Shown: positions 36,125 through 47,897 of the stretch, in pieces | How the letters are laid out: every line of letters begins with the position of its first letter | How positions within the stretch are numbered: position 1 is the stretch's first letter | From: Quercus robur | Taxonomy: Eukaryota > Streptophyta > Magnoliopsida > Fagales > Fagaceae | Direction of reading: 5' to 3' | Length of the DNA: 64,000 nt | NCBI RefSeq assembly: GCF_932294415.1 | Contig: NC_065544.1 | Span: forward strand, 12,499,351 to 12,563,350 | Position numbers and translations under genes: made by a program | Notes under the pieces: generated by a model | The model's input: only the letters and a program-made list of their open reading frames with translations | Told to the model about the DNA's origin: nothing | Databases searched by the model: none

Positions 36125-36297
36125 CCATTATATACTCTTAGTGCGATGGTCACTTTACAAGTATAAGTGATAGTAGGGTGTGGGGGGCAAAAGCCGAGAT
36201 TTAAGTCTCTAGAAGGGAGCTTCACATACATATTCACTTAGATTAAACTAGAGTATGATTTTTATTTTATATAAAAAAAATAAAAATAAAAATAACA
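36125..36297 (+). mobile_element. tRNA-derived SINE
   Basis: A-box-like TTAGTGCGATGGTCAC and B-box-like GAGATTTAAGTCTC occur in the usual order, and the 3' end is A-rich. GGAGTTA flanks it at 36118-36124 and 36298-36304. The GTGGGGGGCAAAAGCC stretch is of a type common in plant SINEs. Confidence 0.65.
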
Positions 36298-37232
36298 GGA
36301 GTTAAGATGGCATTTTACTATTAGTATGCATTAAAAGTTGCGTTAATGATCAATGTATTATATGAAAGTAATATTACTTTCATCATAACTTATCAACTTC
36401 ATAAGTTGTAAAACAATTATAAAGTTTTATATTAAGAAATCTCTAACATTGCTCAATCAAGAATTACCTAATAAATTTTAGGTGTGATAATAATTGGATT
36501 AATGGGTTAAATTCATTACTATAATAAAATAATATTTTTTAAAAAGTTTTTTTTAGGGAAATATTTTTAACTAGTATAGGCTTATAGCTAACATTTAGCG
36601 TATATGAAGTTAGAGTTAATTTATTATTTCAGAGTAATCTGATTTTCATATGACTAATTTTTTTTTCCAGTCAAAGTTCGATCTATTATTATAAAAAGAA
36701 AATTTAATTTTGATCTTCTAAGAATTCTTATAAAAAAATTTGAAGACCTACACAACAAGTAGTTTTCACGTTTTTGAAATTTTCATTATACTATTGGGAA
36801 TTGTCATTATACTCCAACGAATCATAGCAGGGAAATGTTACAAACAAACAATTTTATTCACTTCCATCATTCTCCCATACAAGCATGTAATGAGACACTA
36901 ACATTCAGGAACCATAGTCAAAGCAATAATATTTAGATATATACATAATTTTGTTGTTTTTCCCATTTGAAGTTGACTAGGCTTTTAGTTGAGTGAAAGA
37001 GGCAAATTTCGTTGTAACATGTTAGTCAATTTCATGAATAATCAAGCAATTTTCTAATCCTACGTATGACCATACTATTCTAATCGAATGGGTAACATAC
37101 TCAATGCCGAAAAAAAAATTTAGAAGAAAAAACTTTGAAAAAATGCTAATTTCATCGTAACAATGCTTATAAAACTATAAGCCAATAAAATGAATATAGA
37201 CTTCTCTCCTTAACCTAAAGATATATTATACT

Positions 37233-37388
37233 GGAAGGTTCTAGTTAACTCAATTAATAAACTATATAATAGTTGAATAAGAAATTTGGACTCAATCTCT
37301 GCCTATACCAAAAACCGATTGGTGTTTTGATCTAATGATAAAAAACTACTATTAATAGCGAATGTTATAAGTTAAACTCTCTTAAAAA
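37233..37388 (+). mobile_element. SINE with 16-bp target duplication
   Basis: AAAGATATATTATACT is exactly repeated at 37217-37232 and 37389-37404. The body has GTTAACTCAATTAATAAAC (A-box-like) and TTGGACTCAATCTCTGCC (B-box-like), then ACCAAAAACCGATTGGTG, and ends in T3A8. Confidence 0.85.
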
Positions 37389-37404
37389 AAAGATATATTA
37401 TACT

Positions 37405-38084
37405 ATGCCTTACCATAATAGTAAAACTTTTTATTCTTCACAATTTGAACAAATTTTTTTTTTTTTTCCAGATTTGAGATGACAATCATTTTTTTTTTTT
37501 TGGTATAAAACAGAATTAATAATAGAGAATGATTTGAGTAAAACTGAACAATTTCTGAATTAATTAGCAATGATAGAGAATGAAAACGAAAATATGTATC
37601 TAATACTATAAATACAACAAAAAGTAAGGGTACAAAGGCAAAGCTACCTTTACTGTATATCTTGGGGAAAGCACAACAAAACCATGGACTCTGGCCTGTG
37701 GTATTTTAGTAACTGAAACCGTGTCAGGTTTTAGATTCTCTTTCGCTAAAAACCAAAAAAAGAAAGAAAAAAACAAAAGGGAATTTTTTTGTGCTTTACG
37801 CATCACCTAAAACTATGAGCTCAGCCCCTAAGATTTGATGCATGTACCAAATGCGCCTTTAACTTGATACGTTTTGATGAGTGCAATTGCGGGGTCCACA
37901 CTCGAAATTAAAAGTGATCAACGGCATCTAACAAAGCAGAGTGGGCCATCTCATCTTGGGCCCATGGCCTAAATTGGGTAAGAAACAATAGTGGAGCCCA
38001 CATTTGGGCTACAGATTTTGGTCCAGAATTCAAATACAATGTCCTTTGAACTTTGAAGAGCTGCAAACTGCAATTACTTGCTGC
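37405..38084. other. Intergenic, no gene seen
   Basis: AT-rich to about 37600, then less so, with no frame or motif recognised. Confidence 0.35.
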
Positions 38085-38094
38085 CTTTTTTGTT

Positions 38095-38810
38095 GAGTGA
38101 CTCTGGTGCCATACCATTGGCCACAGTCAGGGTGTGCAGCCAATCCGCTAAAACTGACTTAACTCAACCCAACTCGCTGGATTGGATTAGTTTTTAGGGC
38201 TTGATAGGCTGGATTGGATTACAAATTTCTTTTTGATAGTAGGTTTGGTTAGGCTCGGGTCATAAAATTCCAAACCCACCAAACCCAACCTGACCCATCC
38301 ATATATTTAATATATATTTAAAATATATTATATAATTAATAAATTTTTTTAAATAACCAACTCTTCCTATCCTATATAAAAGCCAATTAGTTCACACAAA
38401 CCCCAGTAAATTACTCTTATTGTTTAGTTATTAGTGTTGTTTGCCTTTAAGTAGTTACATTGATATTAATCTTTGGGTTTTTTTAATATAATTATATTTA
38501 TATTTTTTTCTATTCAATTTAATAATAATAATAATAATAATAAAAATTTCAACCCATGGGTTCAACCCGACCCATGTGGGTTGGGTTGGGTTGGGTTGAA
38601 TTTTTTTTAACCCACCATGGTGGGTTGGGTCAAAAAATCCCCTTAACTCGACCTAACCCCACCCATGCACACTCCTAGCCACAACATTAGTCACAACTTG
38701 CCCATGTGGTAAGTTGTAATTGATGGAGGGATGATGGTGGGGACACCCCTCCACCAACCACAACTCACCACATGGTGAGTTGTGGCCAATGGTATGGCAC
38801 CAGAATTTTT
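38095..38810. mobile_element. Palindromic Mutator-like MITE, split by an hAT
   Basis: CTGGTGCCATACCATTGG near 38103 is repeated inverted near 38784-38802. The 10-bp CTTTTTTGTT flanks the element at 38085-38094 and 38811-38820. With the hAT (38128-38677) removed, the remaining 166 bp fold into one long hairpin. Confidence 0.7.
38128..38677. mobile_element. hAT-like element nested in the MITE
   Basis: The ends are CAGGGTGTGCA and the inverse of TAGGAGTGTGCA. The flanks GCCACAGT and GCCACAAC match at 6 of 8 positions. The interior is rich in GGGTTGGGTT and matches 8738-9249 inverted. No coding region. Confidence 0.7.
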
Positions 38811-39257
38811 CTTTTTTGTTGGTTTAATTCCATGTGTCGAAGGGTTGTATTTGCTTCAAGAAGTTCAAATTTTGAATGGCCGCTCAATCAAAAAACTAGG
38901 ACTCACATCACGTCTCATGAGTTATCATTAAAGTCAGACCCAACTTAAAGACTAATTGAAGTTGATTCTAAAAAAAAAAAATAAATAAAAAATAGAAAAA
39001 TAAAAATTTGAAGTTTTTTTTTTTGAGAAAAAAAAAAAATTTGAAGTTGATTCTTATTTCTTAACTTGCCTTTAAATATCCTTTGAGGCATGATACTTTT
39101 AACAAAGTAAGTTTTTGTACAAAGTATATCTTAAGTGTGTGCCTTTTCTTTATTAAAGTCTAAATAGGAAAAAAAATTTCCTCCCCATGTTGGTTCAATA
39201 AGATCTTGAGAACCAAATTGACGATTCCATTCAACAAAATATTATACCCTTTATCAG

Positions 39258-39594
39258 GTGAAATTATAATATTTTCATAGTGGATCATGTTATTTGTCTA
39301 CTATTTCACTAAAAGACTTTCATATGTTTAAATTGTTGAGTCAGAAATTTTTTTTAAAGAGAAATTAATTACTGACTCAATAATTTTAAATAAATGGGAG
39401 ACTTTTTTTTTTTGAGGAAGAATGTAACTTAATTTATTAAGTAAAACCAGCTATGTCAACCAAAACAACAGGAAATAAAAGTGGTGGAACATCCTCCATC
39501 TACACTACAACATCCGAAACATAAATAGCATGACGAGCTAACTTGTGAGCAACAATAAATGATGTGATCCACCATGTAAACCATATAATTTCTC
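39258..39594. mobile_element. Mutator-like MITE (family B, copy 2), interrupted
   Basis: The left end GTGAAATTATA and right end TATAATTTCTC, plus the interior (TTGTCTACTATTTCACTAAAAG, ATTACTGACTCA), match 8401-8601. Flanks CTTTATCAG and CTTTGCCAA are similar, suggesting a decayed 9-bp duplication. A LINE fragment occupies 39405-39556. Confidence 0.7.
39405..39556 (-). mobile_element. 5'-truncated LINE 3' end (RNase H C-terminus)
   Basis: On the minus strand the translation HKLARHAIYVSDVVV, stop, MEDVPP is the typical C-terminal RNase H end of plant L1-type ORF2 (the stop replaces the usual Trp). It is followed by two stops, a short 3' UTR and a poly-A tail (T run at 39405-39414). About 150 bp, inserted in the MITE. 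Confidence 0.75.
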
Positions 39595-40184
39595 CTTTGC
39601 CAATGAGTTCACCAACCTACCAGAGTTTTGAATTGGTGTGAATAAATTCATTTATGATGGTTATTATGTAAAAAATGTTTAAAGTTCTGGAGTTATTATG
39701 GTGGAAGCAAACATGTCATTTGCTTGGTAAATACTAAATATAGAGTTTATCTATAAAGATTCCATAAGTCGTTGGTTGTTACAAACTTTTTCTACAATGG
39801 ATTTCCTTGGGATATATTTTGATCTTGATTTTTTTTTTTTTTTTGGGAATGATTTCCTTGGGATAGGTTTTTTTGATTGTGGTGATATATTTGTGAATGC
39901 TTTATTATTGTAAATTATTAAACTATTATTGATTTGTTGGTTGATTTTGAACAGAAGTGATAATTATTATGATAATTAGAACCATAGTTATCAGTATCAT
40001 ACGATTTTGAACAGAAAGTGATAATTATTATGATAATTAGAAGTAGGGGTAAGCCACTATTTGAATAGTATCGCTATACATGTTTTATTTATTTATTTAT
40101 TAAAGAAACAAACACACACATAAAGAAGAGAGAAATGAGTTTTTTCTCACAAACAAAAGCACATCACAAACTTCACTTATATCT

Positions 40185-41760
40185 CTTTTTCTTTTTCTTT
40201 TATGAGAATGAAACCTGCTTTTATAATTAATCAAAAGAGGCTAAATCAGCTTGAACAACATGACTAGGGCTGTCCAAACCCATCTGGAGACTCGACCCAC
40301 CTGAAGAACTCAACCGGAATCGATTTGACACTGGCTAACCCGACTACTCCAGCGGTCGGTGGCGGGTCTTCTCCACCAGAAACCAACTTCGGTGGGTCGG
40401 TTTTGGTTTCTCTCCCCCTAAAACCCGAAAAACCTAAATTGACCGACGAAAAACCTAGATTCCGGCAAAAAAATTCTAGATCTCAGCAAAAAACCCAGAT
40501 TTAGGTGATATTTCACGTAGATTCGGTGATATTTTGAATGGATTTGGTGAAATCTCTTTGAATCCGTTGAGATTTTCGTCGGATCTGGGTTTTCTCACTA
40601 TTTTCTCGCAATTTTCTCGCCTTTTTTTTTGCCTTTTTCTCAGATCTATGACACCGACCGATCTGTCCGCCACCCGTTGAAGGTTTGATCCGCCCAACCC
40701 GTCTACTCCGGCGATTGGCGGCGGTTGAGATTTACTACCACTCGATTTTGTCGGATCGGTTCCAGGTTGGGCACAACCCTCGACCTGGACTGACCTGTGG
40801 ACAACCCTAAACATGACGAATGTCTGATGGTACATCTTCCATCCAGACTGTTAAGCTAGGCGAACTTAATTGCCCATCTAACCAAAGCATGAGCTATATT
40901 ATTTCCTTGTCGACGAACATGGTTAAACCTAATAGTATCAAAAGAGGAAACTAATAGTTTTACATCCTAAATCAAATGTCCATGTAGCGCCAAAGAGGAA
41001 TTAGAGTTGCTAAGTTCCCTGTAGATGATGTCCGAGTCTCCTTCAAAGATTGCTTTGGTAATGCCAGTCTCCAATGAGAATTCTACAGCTCTCCTGACTG
41101 CCAATGCTTCTATCTTAGCCACTATTGCTGGGAGGGAGACTAGTTGCGACAGTGAAGCCATAACAACACCATCAGAGTTTCGAATTACTACACCAAGTCC
41201 AGCTTTTCCTTGCTCCAAAAAAACTGCACCGTCGTAGATCACCTTATAAACATCACGATCTAGCGGCTTCCATCTAGTGTGCTTCCTGTGTTAGATCATC
41301 GTTGTGGCTAGATGAAGATGTTGAAACTCAACTTTTCTTTCCTTTGACAAATTGTATATCTGGTTTAAAGGACACGTGGCTTCCTTAAACCGAGTTCCAC
41401 ACAACCTGCACATCAGAGCAAAAGAAAATCATATGTGAGTAATTATCACTACTCGCCTTGCAGTTTTCACACAAGCCATCTTCGACGATTTTTTTGCGAA
41501 GCAAGTTTGTTTTGACTGGCAGAGCTTCCCTGCAAGCTTGCCACACAAAATTTTCAACTTTGCTAGGAACCTCCAAACCCCATAAATTTTTCCAAAAACT
41601 CAAGTATTGAGCTAGTCTTTGAACTGGATCTGAACTTTCCTGCAAAAACCTATAACCTGATTTAACTAAGTATTGGCCTGATTTAACCAATGGGATACTC
41701 TTGATGATGTCTGCTTCAGATGCACCAAAAGCATGATCAATGATTCAGTGGAGGCGCCAC
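40185..41760 (-). pseudogene. LINE ORF2 3' remnant (zf-RVT and RNase H)
   Basis: Minus-strand frames show the reverse-transcriptase zinc-binding region (VKSGYRFL, FWKNLWGLEVPSKVENFVW, LCENCKASSDNYSHMIFFC; 41760-41385), then an RNase H domain (GAVFLEQGKAGLGVVIRNSD to AIFEGDSDIIYREL; 41242-40970). It continues past a TAG and a frameshift to the C-terminal end, with an A/G-rich tail near 40185-40200. Endonuclease and most of RT are missing. An hAT (40265-40809) splits the C-terminus. Confidence 0.85.
40265..40809. mobile_element. Non-autonomous hAT inside the LINE remnant
   Basis: The ends are TAGGGCTGTCCA and the inverse of TAGGGTTGTCCA. An exact 8-bp duplication AACATGAC is at 40257-40264 and 40810-40817. 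Removing the element reconnects the LINE C-terminal sequence. 545 bp, interior rich in CCGGCGA/GATTT words, no transposase. Confidence 0.88.
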
Positions 41761-42469
41761 ATGGTGTTCAATACTAAAATTTATCTTGGCCTTCTTAAAC
41801 AAAAAGAAAAAAACCAATGTCAAACCAATTTGATCTAAAATCTAATGGAAAAAAAAAAAAAAACGAAGTATAACAACAAAAATTAGTAATTTGTTGATCT
41901 TAAATCTCAGGAAAAAGACAATTAAGTGAGCTGTAAAGTGTAAACACTAAAAGAAAATTAAGTGTGAGGCAGTGGAAGTGGGGCGTGAGACAGTAGAGAA
42001 TAAAGATATTTTTTTTAATGATTGTATTGTTGCATTGAATTCTTAATAGAGTAATGTAAAAAACGCAACAAAATTCTTCTTAATGAATTACAAAGACCTG
42101 TAAGTTGTCACAATTAAGTTGAATTGTTAAATAAAAGAACTAAAAGAGTAAAAAAAAAAACTAATAAACAATGAATTAGAGTATTCTAAGTAATAATAAT
42201 TAAAATTCACTTAACAACAATAATTACTAACTTTATTATAGTAATAGAGAATAGATAATTTACAAGATTTAGTCTTAGCAATAATAATTAATATTTTTGT
42301 TATACTAAGAAAACATATTCCCAATGAACTTATAATTTATCTTTATTTCTCTTGCTAATACTATGAATAAATTTTTGATAAGGAAGTCATATATACCGCA
42401 AGATTTATCTCCTACCTAAGATTTATTATCTAAAAGAACTCATGTTGACTTAAAAAATCTTCCTTTGGA
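41761..42469. other. Intergenic, no gene seen
   Basis: AT-rich DNA separating two LINE fragments. No motif recognised. Confidence 0.4.
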
Positions 42470-42800
42470 TCATAGGTTACGAAAGATCTTATCAATATTA
42501 TTATAATGATCAAGATGAAAAAAAAACTTATTTACAAAGAGGTCCTTGTCAACCTCTTCAACACGAATTTGAATGACCTTCCTAAAAAATATTCTTGGAG
42601 CTGTCGCTGCAATGATTTCAGACCTCCAGCTTCTTGAGACCGGATTTATCAAAACTTCCACACTAGAATTTTCCCGACCAAGCAACACTGAGGTGATAAT
42701 TTTGGCTTTGTTCTTCGATGGCAGCCAATTATCTCCCCAAATTTAGATTTGCTTCCCATCATCCACTCTCCAAAGTGCTCCCTTAGAAATTACATCTCAT
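42470..42800 (-). pseudogene. LINE ORF2 fragment (linker after RT)
   Basis: The minus-strand translation GALWRVDDGKQI, IWGDNWLP and VEVLINPVSRSWRSEII follows the WRVGDG...IW.D.WLP...LI...W pattern found between RT and the zinc-binding region of plant LINEs. It has stops and no further domains. It may belong to the same copy as 40185-41760 or be a separate one. Confidence 0.6.
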
Positions 42801-42873
42801 TCCTTAAGAATTTTTTTCACTTATATCTAGTGTGCTGGCGCACAAACTTTTATACAAATAATTGAATAGCACT

Positions 42874-43348
42874 TGATAGTGATCAAGGAATCAGTTAGTT
42901 GAACAGCACGGATCACGATGATGTTGAGGGCCTGAAAGATAAGAAATAGAAGGTCAGAGGAGACCGGGGTTGGCCGGTCAAAACTCCTCCGATGATGAAG
43001 TTAGTAACTCTCCTCTTAATGGAAAAATATTGTTTGTAAAGAAGAAATACTCTGCCTTTTTTTGTCGGAGACTCATCTCTTTTTATAGGTTTAGGGAGCG
43101 GTTATCCGTTGGATAACCTCCCCCAATTTTACGGAGTCCGGAGAGTACAATTTGATAACCGTTACAGCGGTTATCTTTGTCGAAACTGCCTTGCCCTCGT
43201 CCTAAGTGCTTCCTGGACGAGGGATTGTACACCAGTTAGTACATGTCGTCCAGAGGTCTCTCTGGACGACAGTAATGTGGCTTGTACAAAACTCTCATGG
43301 ACGACGTTTATGGACGAGTAAGGAGTTGGCTTTTTTTAGACACCATCA
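42874..43348 (-). repeat. 3' LTR of element 2
   Basis: TGATAGTGATC...CACCATCA. About 99% identical to 52072-52546 by eye. Confidence 0.96.
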
Positions 43349-43361
43349 GTTGCCCCCTCGT
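43349..43361 (-). promoter_or_regulatory. Polypurine tract of element 2
   Basis: Minus-strand CGAGGGGGCAAC abuts the 3' LTR, the standard position for plus-strand priming. Confidence 0.65.
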
Positions 43362-43530
43362 CCATATGTGTCGTCTTAAGGATAATTTGGGGGATTTTCA
43401 AAAATGTGTACTGTATGCCACGTGTCAAAATCTGACTGATGAACTGATGCACTTGGTTCAATTTTCGAGATCTATGCCACGTGGCGTACTTTGGTTGGCT
43501 GCGTCGTTTCGCATCCCAAAGTTTTCAGCT

Positions 43531-43538
43531 TATAAATA
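43531..43538 (+). promoter_or_regulatory. TATA box of the antisense gene, element 2
   Basis: TTATAAATAG lies about 185 bp outside the 3' LTR and 160 bp before the ATG at 43696, pointing toward the plus-strand gene. The older element keeps TATAAATA in the corresponding place although its coding part is ruined. Confidence 0.6.
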
Positions 43539-43695
43539 GTTGAATTCCTCCAGTGCCCTTCACATTTCTGAGATTTCCCTCCCTGAGCATCCTCGTCTTA
43601 GATCCTCGTCTAGAAGCATCATCTCGTCCTTAGTTCCCTCGTCTAGATTTCAGGTATTTCTTTACTCCTCGTTCTCAGATTTTAAATTTTCTACA

Positions 43696-45900
43696 ATGTC
43701 TGAGACCGTTCTTTCCTCATCTAGCAATAGTTTAGGCAAAGCCATAGACGAGTATCATGACCAAAGTAGTTTTAGTGGCTCTAGTGATGACAGTAATAGT
43801 ACTAGTAGTGAAGGGAACACCACGGACGAGTATGTGTCCGGCGTCCCTGAGGTACCCTTAGAAGTTCTCCAAGGACTCAAGACGAGGAGTGAGTCTGGAT
43901 CCCAGGCAGGCACAAGTGCCCCCTCGTCCACAGTTTAGGACGAGGTTGAGGTAGTGTATAGCTGTGCCATAGGAGTAGAGTCCAAGACGGACGATAGGAA
44001 GTTAGTTTTGCTTAAGAAGTGGTACCAAATCCCAGACGACCTTAATCCTAGGTTAGCAGTTCGTGGGGAGTGGTGTTGTCAACCTCGTTTTGGGATAGGT
44101 ATTTACGAAGCCTATCTTTTAGGTGGACTTAGGTTACCTTTAAATGCTTTTGCCAGAGAGTTACTCGCTAGGTTAGGTATAGGTGTTTGTCAGCTTAACC
44201 CCAATGCGTGGAGGTTAGTAGTCTCCATGCAAGTTTTGTGGAGGGAGGTCTTTGAAGGGAACCGTCCTCTGACTATGGACGAGTTCCTCTACTGTTACAA
44301 GCCTTCTGAGATCAATCAGTCCCTTGGCTTTTATCAATTCACAGCCAGAGGGAAAGATTATAGATTGATTAAGTCCGTAGTTTCCTCGGATAGGAACTGG
44401 AAGACGGAGTTCTTCTTCGTCTCAGGTTTCTGGGCTGGACGCCCACACGAGGTTTCTCAAGACCCATTTCCTCCCTACACAGGAGAGTTAGGGAACCTTC
44501 GTCCTGAAGGTATGCTTGTGTTTGTCATTTTACTGTGTTGTATTTATCTTTGTAGACGGCTAAATTTTTTTTTTTTTTTTAGGTGTTGGACGACCTCATC
44601 TGGACAGGTTTCATATAGAAAGAATCCAAAAGGTTCGTCTATACACAGATAGGGCTTTCCATTCTTTGGTAACCCTCCATCGTCTTGCCACTTGGGGTTT
44701 AGGTCCCAACCCGTCCAGTGAAGCCCTTGCACACGAGCTCACCATTCGTAGACGTAAGTCAGCATAATGGTTTCCCTTTTTTCCTCCTTTTTTTTTTTAC
44801 TTGTTATTTTTAACACCCCTTCTTTTTTCAGGAATAGCTACAATGAAGGAAAATAAGGGTAAAGAAGTTGTGAACGAGGCTGTTGCCACTGGGCAGAACG
44901 CACCTCAGTCTCACCCGTCCGTAGGTGAGAAAAGAAAAAACTTATCACTGGGAGTTGACCTGGGCAATCTTCCCAGCAGGCGCAGGGAGAAAAAGGTCAA
45001 ACATAAGTCGTCCAAGCCCAAAGACATTCAACCTGCGCCTACTGTTCATGAGCCTGAAGACGTCCAAATCCTAGATTCTGAGCCCAAAGATTCACCCATG
45101 CAAGTCCCGTCCATAGTCAAGACGCCGTCCACGTCTCAGCCTTCTCCCCAAGCACCTCAATACCTCATTGGGAACGAGGATCTGGCTTGGGAAAGATTTA
45201 AGATGGCTGTGACTGATGAGGACGTGTCTGCCTGTTACAACATGTCTTTGAAGGACTTCGAGCATTCTGGGGTTCATGATCTTTTCAAGGTATGTATGTT
45301 ATATATTTTTTATTTATTTATTTATTTTTTTTTTCTTTTCTCGTCCTCTTTGATAAGCTTCCTAACTAAACCATTATTCAGGCCATGTCCAAGTTCATTG
45401 TTGCGTCTAGGCAAGCAACTGATCTTGACAAGACGAGGATCTTGTTAGAGAGGAGAATCAAGGAAGTAAAGGACGAGAGCAAACGCTGGGCTGAGGCAGT
45501 TGCTAAAGCCAACGAAGGGGCAAAGGAGCTGCGAAATCAAATTCAAGAGATGAAGACTGATGTTGTGGAGAAGGAAACTCGTCTTGATCACTTGCAAAAG
45601 AAGAATGACGAGTTGAGTGATCTTCTCAAGAAGGCCAAAGAAGACGCAGTTGCAGAGTTCAAGGCATCCAATCAGTTCACTGATCTGCTGGATACTAACT
45701 ATGCGGCTGGGTTTGAGGACTTCAGGATGGACGCCGTCGAGAACTTCCCCAACATTGACTTCAGCTTTATTAAGCTCAATCTCAGTGGTGCTCCTACCAG
45801 CTCCCTCCTCCAGACGAGCTCAGAAGACGTTAATGTGGAGGATGATGCTACAACCCAGCCACTTCAGGACGAGCAGAACAAAGATACCCCACCAGCCTGA
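43696..45900 (+). CDS. Spliced antisense extra gene of element 2 (PF04195-like)
   Basis: Four exons fit: 43696-44509, 44583-44753, 44832-45289, 45382-45900. Introns of 73, 78 and 92 nt all have GT-AG borders and T-rich ends and keep phase, giving 653 codons. The N-terminus is Ser/Asp rich. The central region (RFGIGIYEAYLLGGLRLPLN, then LLARLGIGVCQLNPNAW) resembles the 'putative gypsy type transposon' domain. A basic patch (RRREKKVKHKSSKPK) could be a nuclear localisation signal. The C-terminal exon begins with a coiled coil (LDKTRILLERRIKEVKDESK onward). One in-frame TAG at 43936 breaks exon 1, unless a possible 87-nt intron (43852-43938, GT-AG, in phase) is removed. Function unknown; a role in element regulation is only a guess. 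Confidence 0.75.
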
Positions 45901-46796
45901 TGCCTCTTTATAATTTTAAGACGATGTAACTTTTTATTTATCTCGTCCTTAGTTTATGGACGAGTTATCATGTAACTTAAGGGTGTTTGGACGTTGGTTG
46001 TCCTCCCTTTAAACACTTGTATTTTTCTGTTTTTGTTATATCAAGGACGAAAGTTATGCTTGCTTTATAATTTCTTCTCGTCTATGAAGGTGATCTTATG
46101 AAATGCTTTTATCTTTATACTCGTCTTGGAGAAATCCCAGATGTCAACATCATCCGTCTTGAGACTTTGCCTCTTTTTTGATTTTTTTCTAGACTTTGCA
46201 TTCGTCCTTGAGCTTAATTGCTCTGGAGCGTTCTTGGTTAATTAACCAGAACATCGTCCTTGCATGTATTCGTCCATGTGTGGACGTGTAAATCTCACGT
46301 TTCAGTTGAGCTTTGTGGACGTATTATTGTTCGTCCGTGTTGTGGATGTACTACCTTTCATCCCATCTACTTCAGAGACGGATGTTCTGTGGACGTACCA
46401 TTTCAGGGAAAATTTTCTCGTCTACACTTGGGCATGCATACATTTCCCTTGTTTGTCGAAGTTAAATCCCCGCGTCCGGAGATTTTACTCGTCTTGGGCT
46501 TTTCAGCCTTGTGGTGAGTTAATTGGAACGAAAATAACTTGGAGACTTAGAAATTTGCACATAACATAAACATTGTTTTTAGGTAAGGCATATACATATA
46601 TTTATGCCTTTTTTATTAAGTACAAGCTCCATAAGTTCGTCCATAAACACAACATAAATAGTAAAGCCTTAACTTCGTCCACAACACTAAATATAAATAG
46701 TGAAATAGTAGTTAATAACACAACATTAAATATTAGAATAAGTCTTCAGACAAGGTCCAGCCTCGTCTGTGGCCATACTTCCGTCTAGGCTGACTT
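45901..46796. other. Spacer between the antisense gene and pol, element 2
   Basis: Holds the 3' ends of the two converging genes. Very rich in CGTCC/GGACG words. No tandem array like that of element 1 and no further gene. Confidence 0.6.
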
Positions 46797-47897
46797 TTAC
46801 TGATAGTACCTCCTCAAGTGCTCCACGTTCCAAGGGTGCTCCAGTTTCCTCCCGTCCAAGGCCTCCAAGTAGTAGGATCCTTGCCTTTTACAGTTGATAA
46901 CTTTGTAGGGTCCTTCCCAATTCGGGCCCAATTTCCCATGTGCTGGGTTCTTGGTTGCCAAAGAGACCTTTCTTAGGACGAGATCTCCTATGTTGAAACG
47001 CCTAGGCTTCACCATTGCGTCATATTGCCTAGCCATGAGGTTCTTGTACTTTGCTGTTCTGTATTCTGCGTCTGCCCTTACCTCGTCTACCAGATCAAGG
47101 TTCAAACGGAGCTGCTCCTCATTGTCCTTATCTTTATACATCATCACCCTGTGATTGGCCATATGTACTTCCGCCGGTATGACTGCTTCGCTTCCATAAG
47201 TTAGCTTGAAAGAAGTTTCCCCCGTAGGGGTTCTCACCGTCGTCCTGTAGGCCTATAGAACACCAGGTAACTCCTCTGGCCATACCCCCTTTGCCCCCTC
47301 AAGCCGGGTCTTGATGATTTTCAACAAGGATCGGTTTGCCACTTCAGCTTGACCATTTGCTTGAGGATGAGCGGGTGAGGAATAGTGATTCTGTATTCCA
47401 AAGTGTGCGCAGAAGTCCCTAAAGAGTGCGTTGTCAAACTGTCGTCCGTTATCAGATACCAATACCTTGGGCACTCCGAATCTGCATACAATGTTCTTCC
47501 ACACGAAATGCTTAACATTTTGTTGTGTGATCATCGCCAGCGGTTCAGCTTCCACCCATTTTGTGAAGTAATCGATGCCCACAACTAGAAATTTCATCTG
47601 CCTTATGCCCTGAGGAAAAGGCCCCAAAATGTCTAGTCCCCATTGTGCAAAGGGCCACGATGCCATCATCGGGGTGAGGTACTCTGATGGTTGTCTGGGG
47701 ACGTTGCTAAATCGTTGACATTGGTCGCAGACCTTGACATATGCTTTGGCATCAGCTTGCATATTTGGCCAATAATACCTTGCATGGACGACCTTTGAGA
47801 CAAGGGACCTGGCGCCGGAGTGATTGCCACATGCTCCTTCATGAACTTCCCTCAGTACGTAGTTTGCCTCGTCCGGAGCCAAGCACCTAAGATAAGG
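46797..47897 (-). CDS. Integrase part of element 2 pol
   Basis: In frame with the upstream gag-RT part. The HHCC zinc-binding region (VHEGACGNH, then VCDQCQRF) is followed by the DDE core (GLDILGPF, VSDNGRQFDN, HPQANGQAEVANRS) and a C-terminal region ending LEHPWNVEHLRRYYQ. A TAA near 47898 separates it from the RNase H part. A TAG near 47250 stands where Trp of LWAYRTT would be expected. Otherwise intact. Confidence 0.92.

Noticed and set aside
40476-40835. 119-codon minus-strand ORF
   Set aside because: It spans a non-coding hAT interior and part of the LINE remnant; repeat words explain it.
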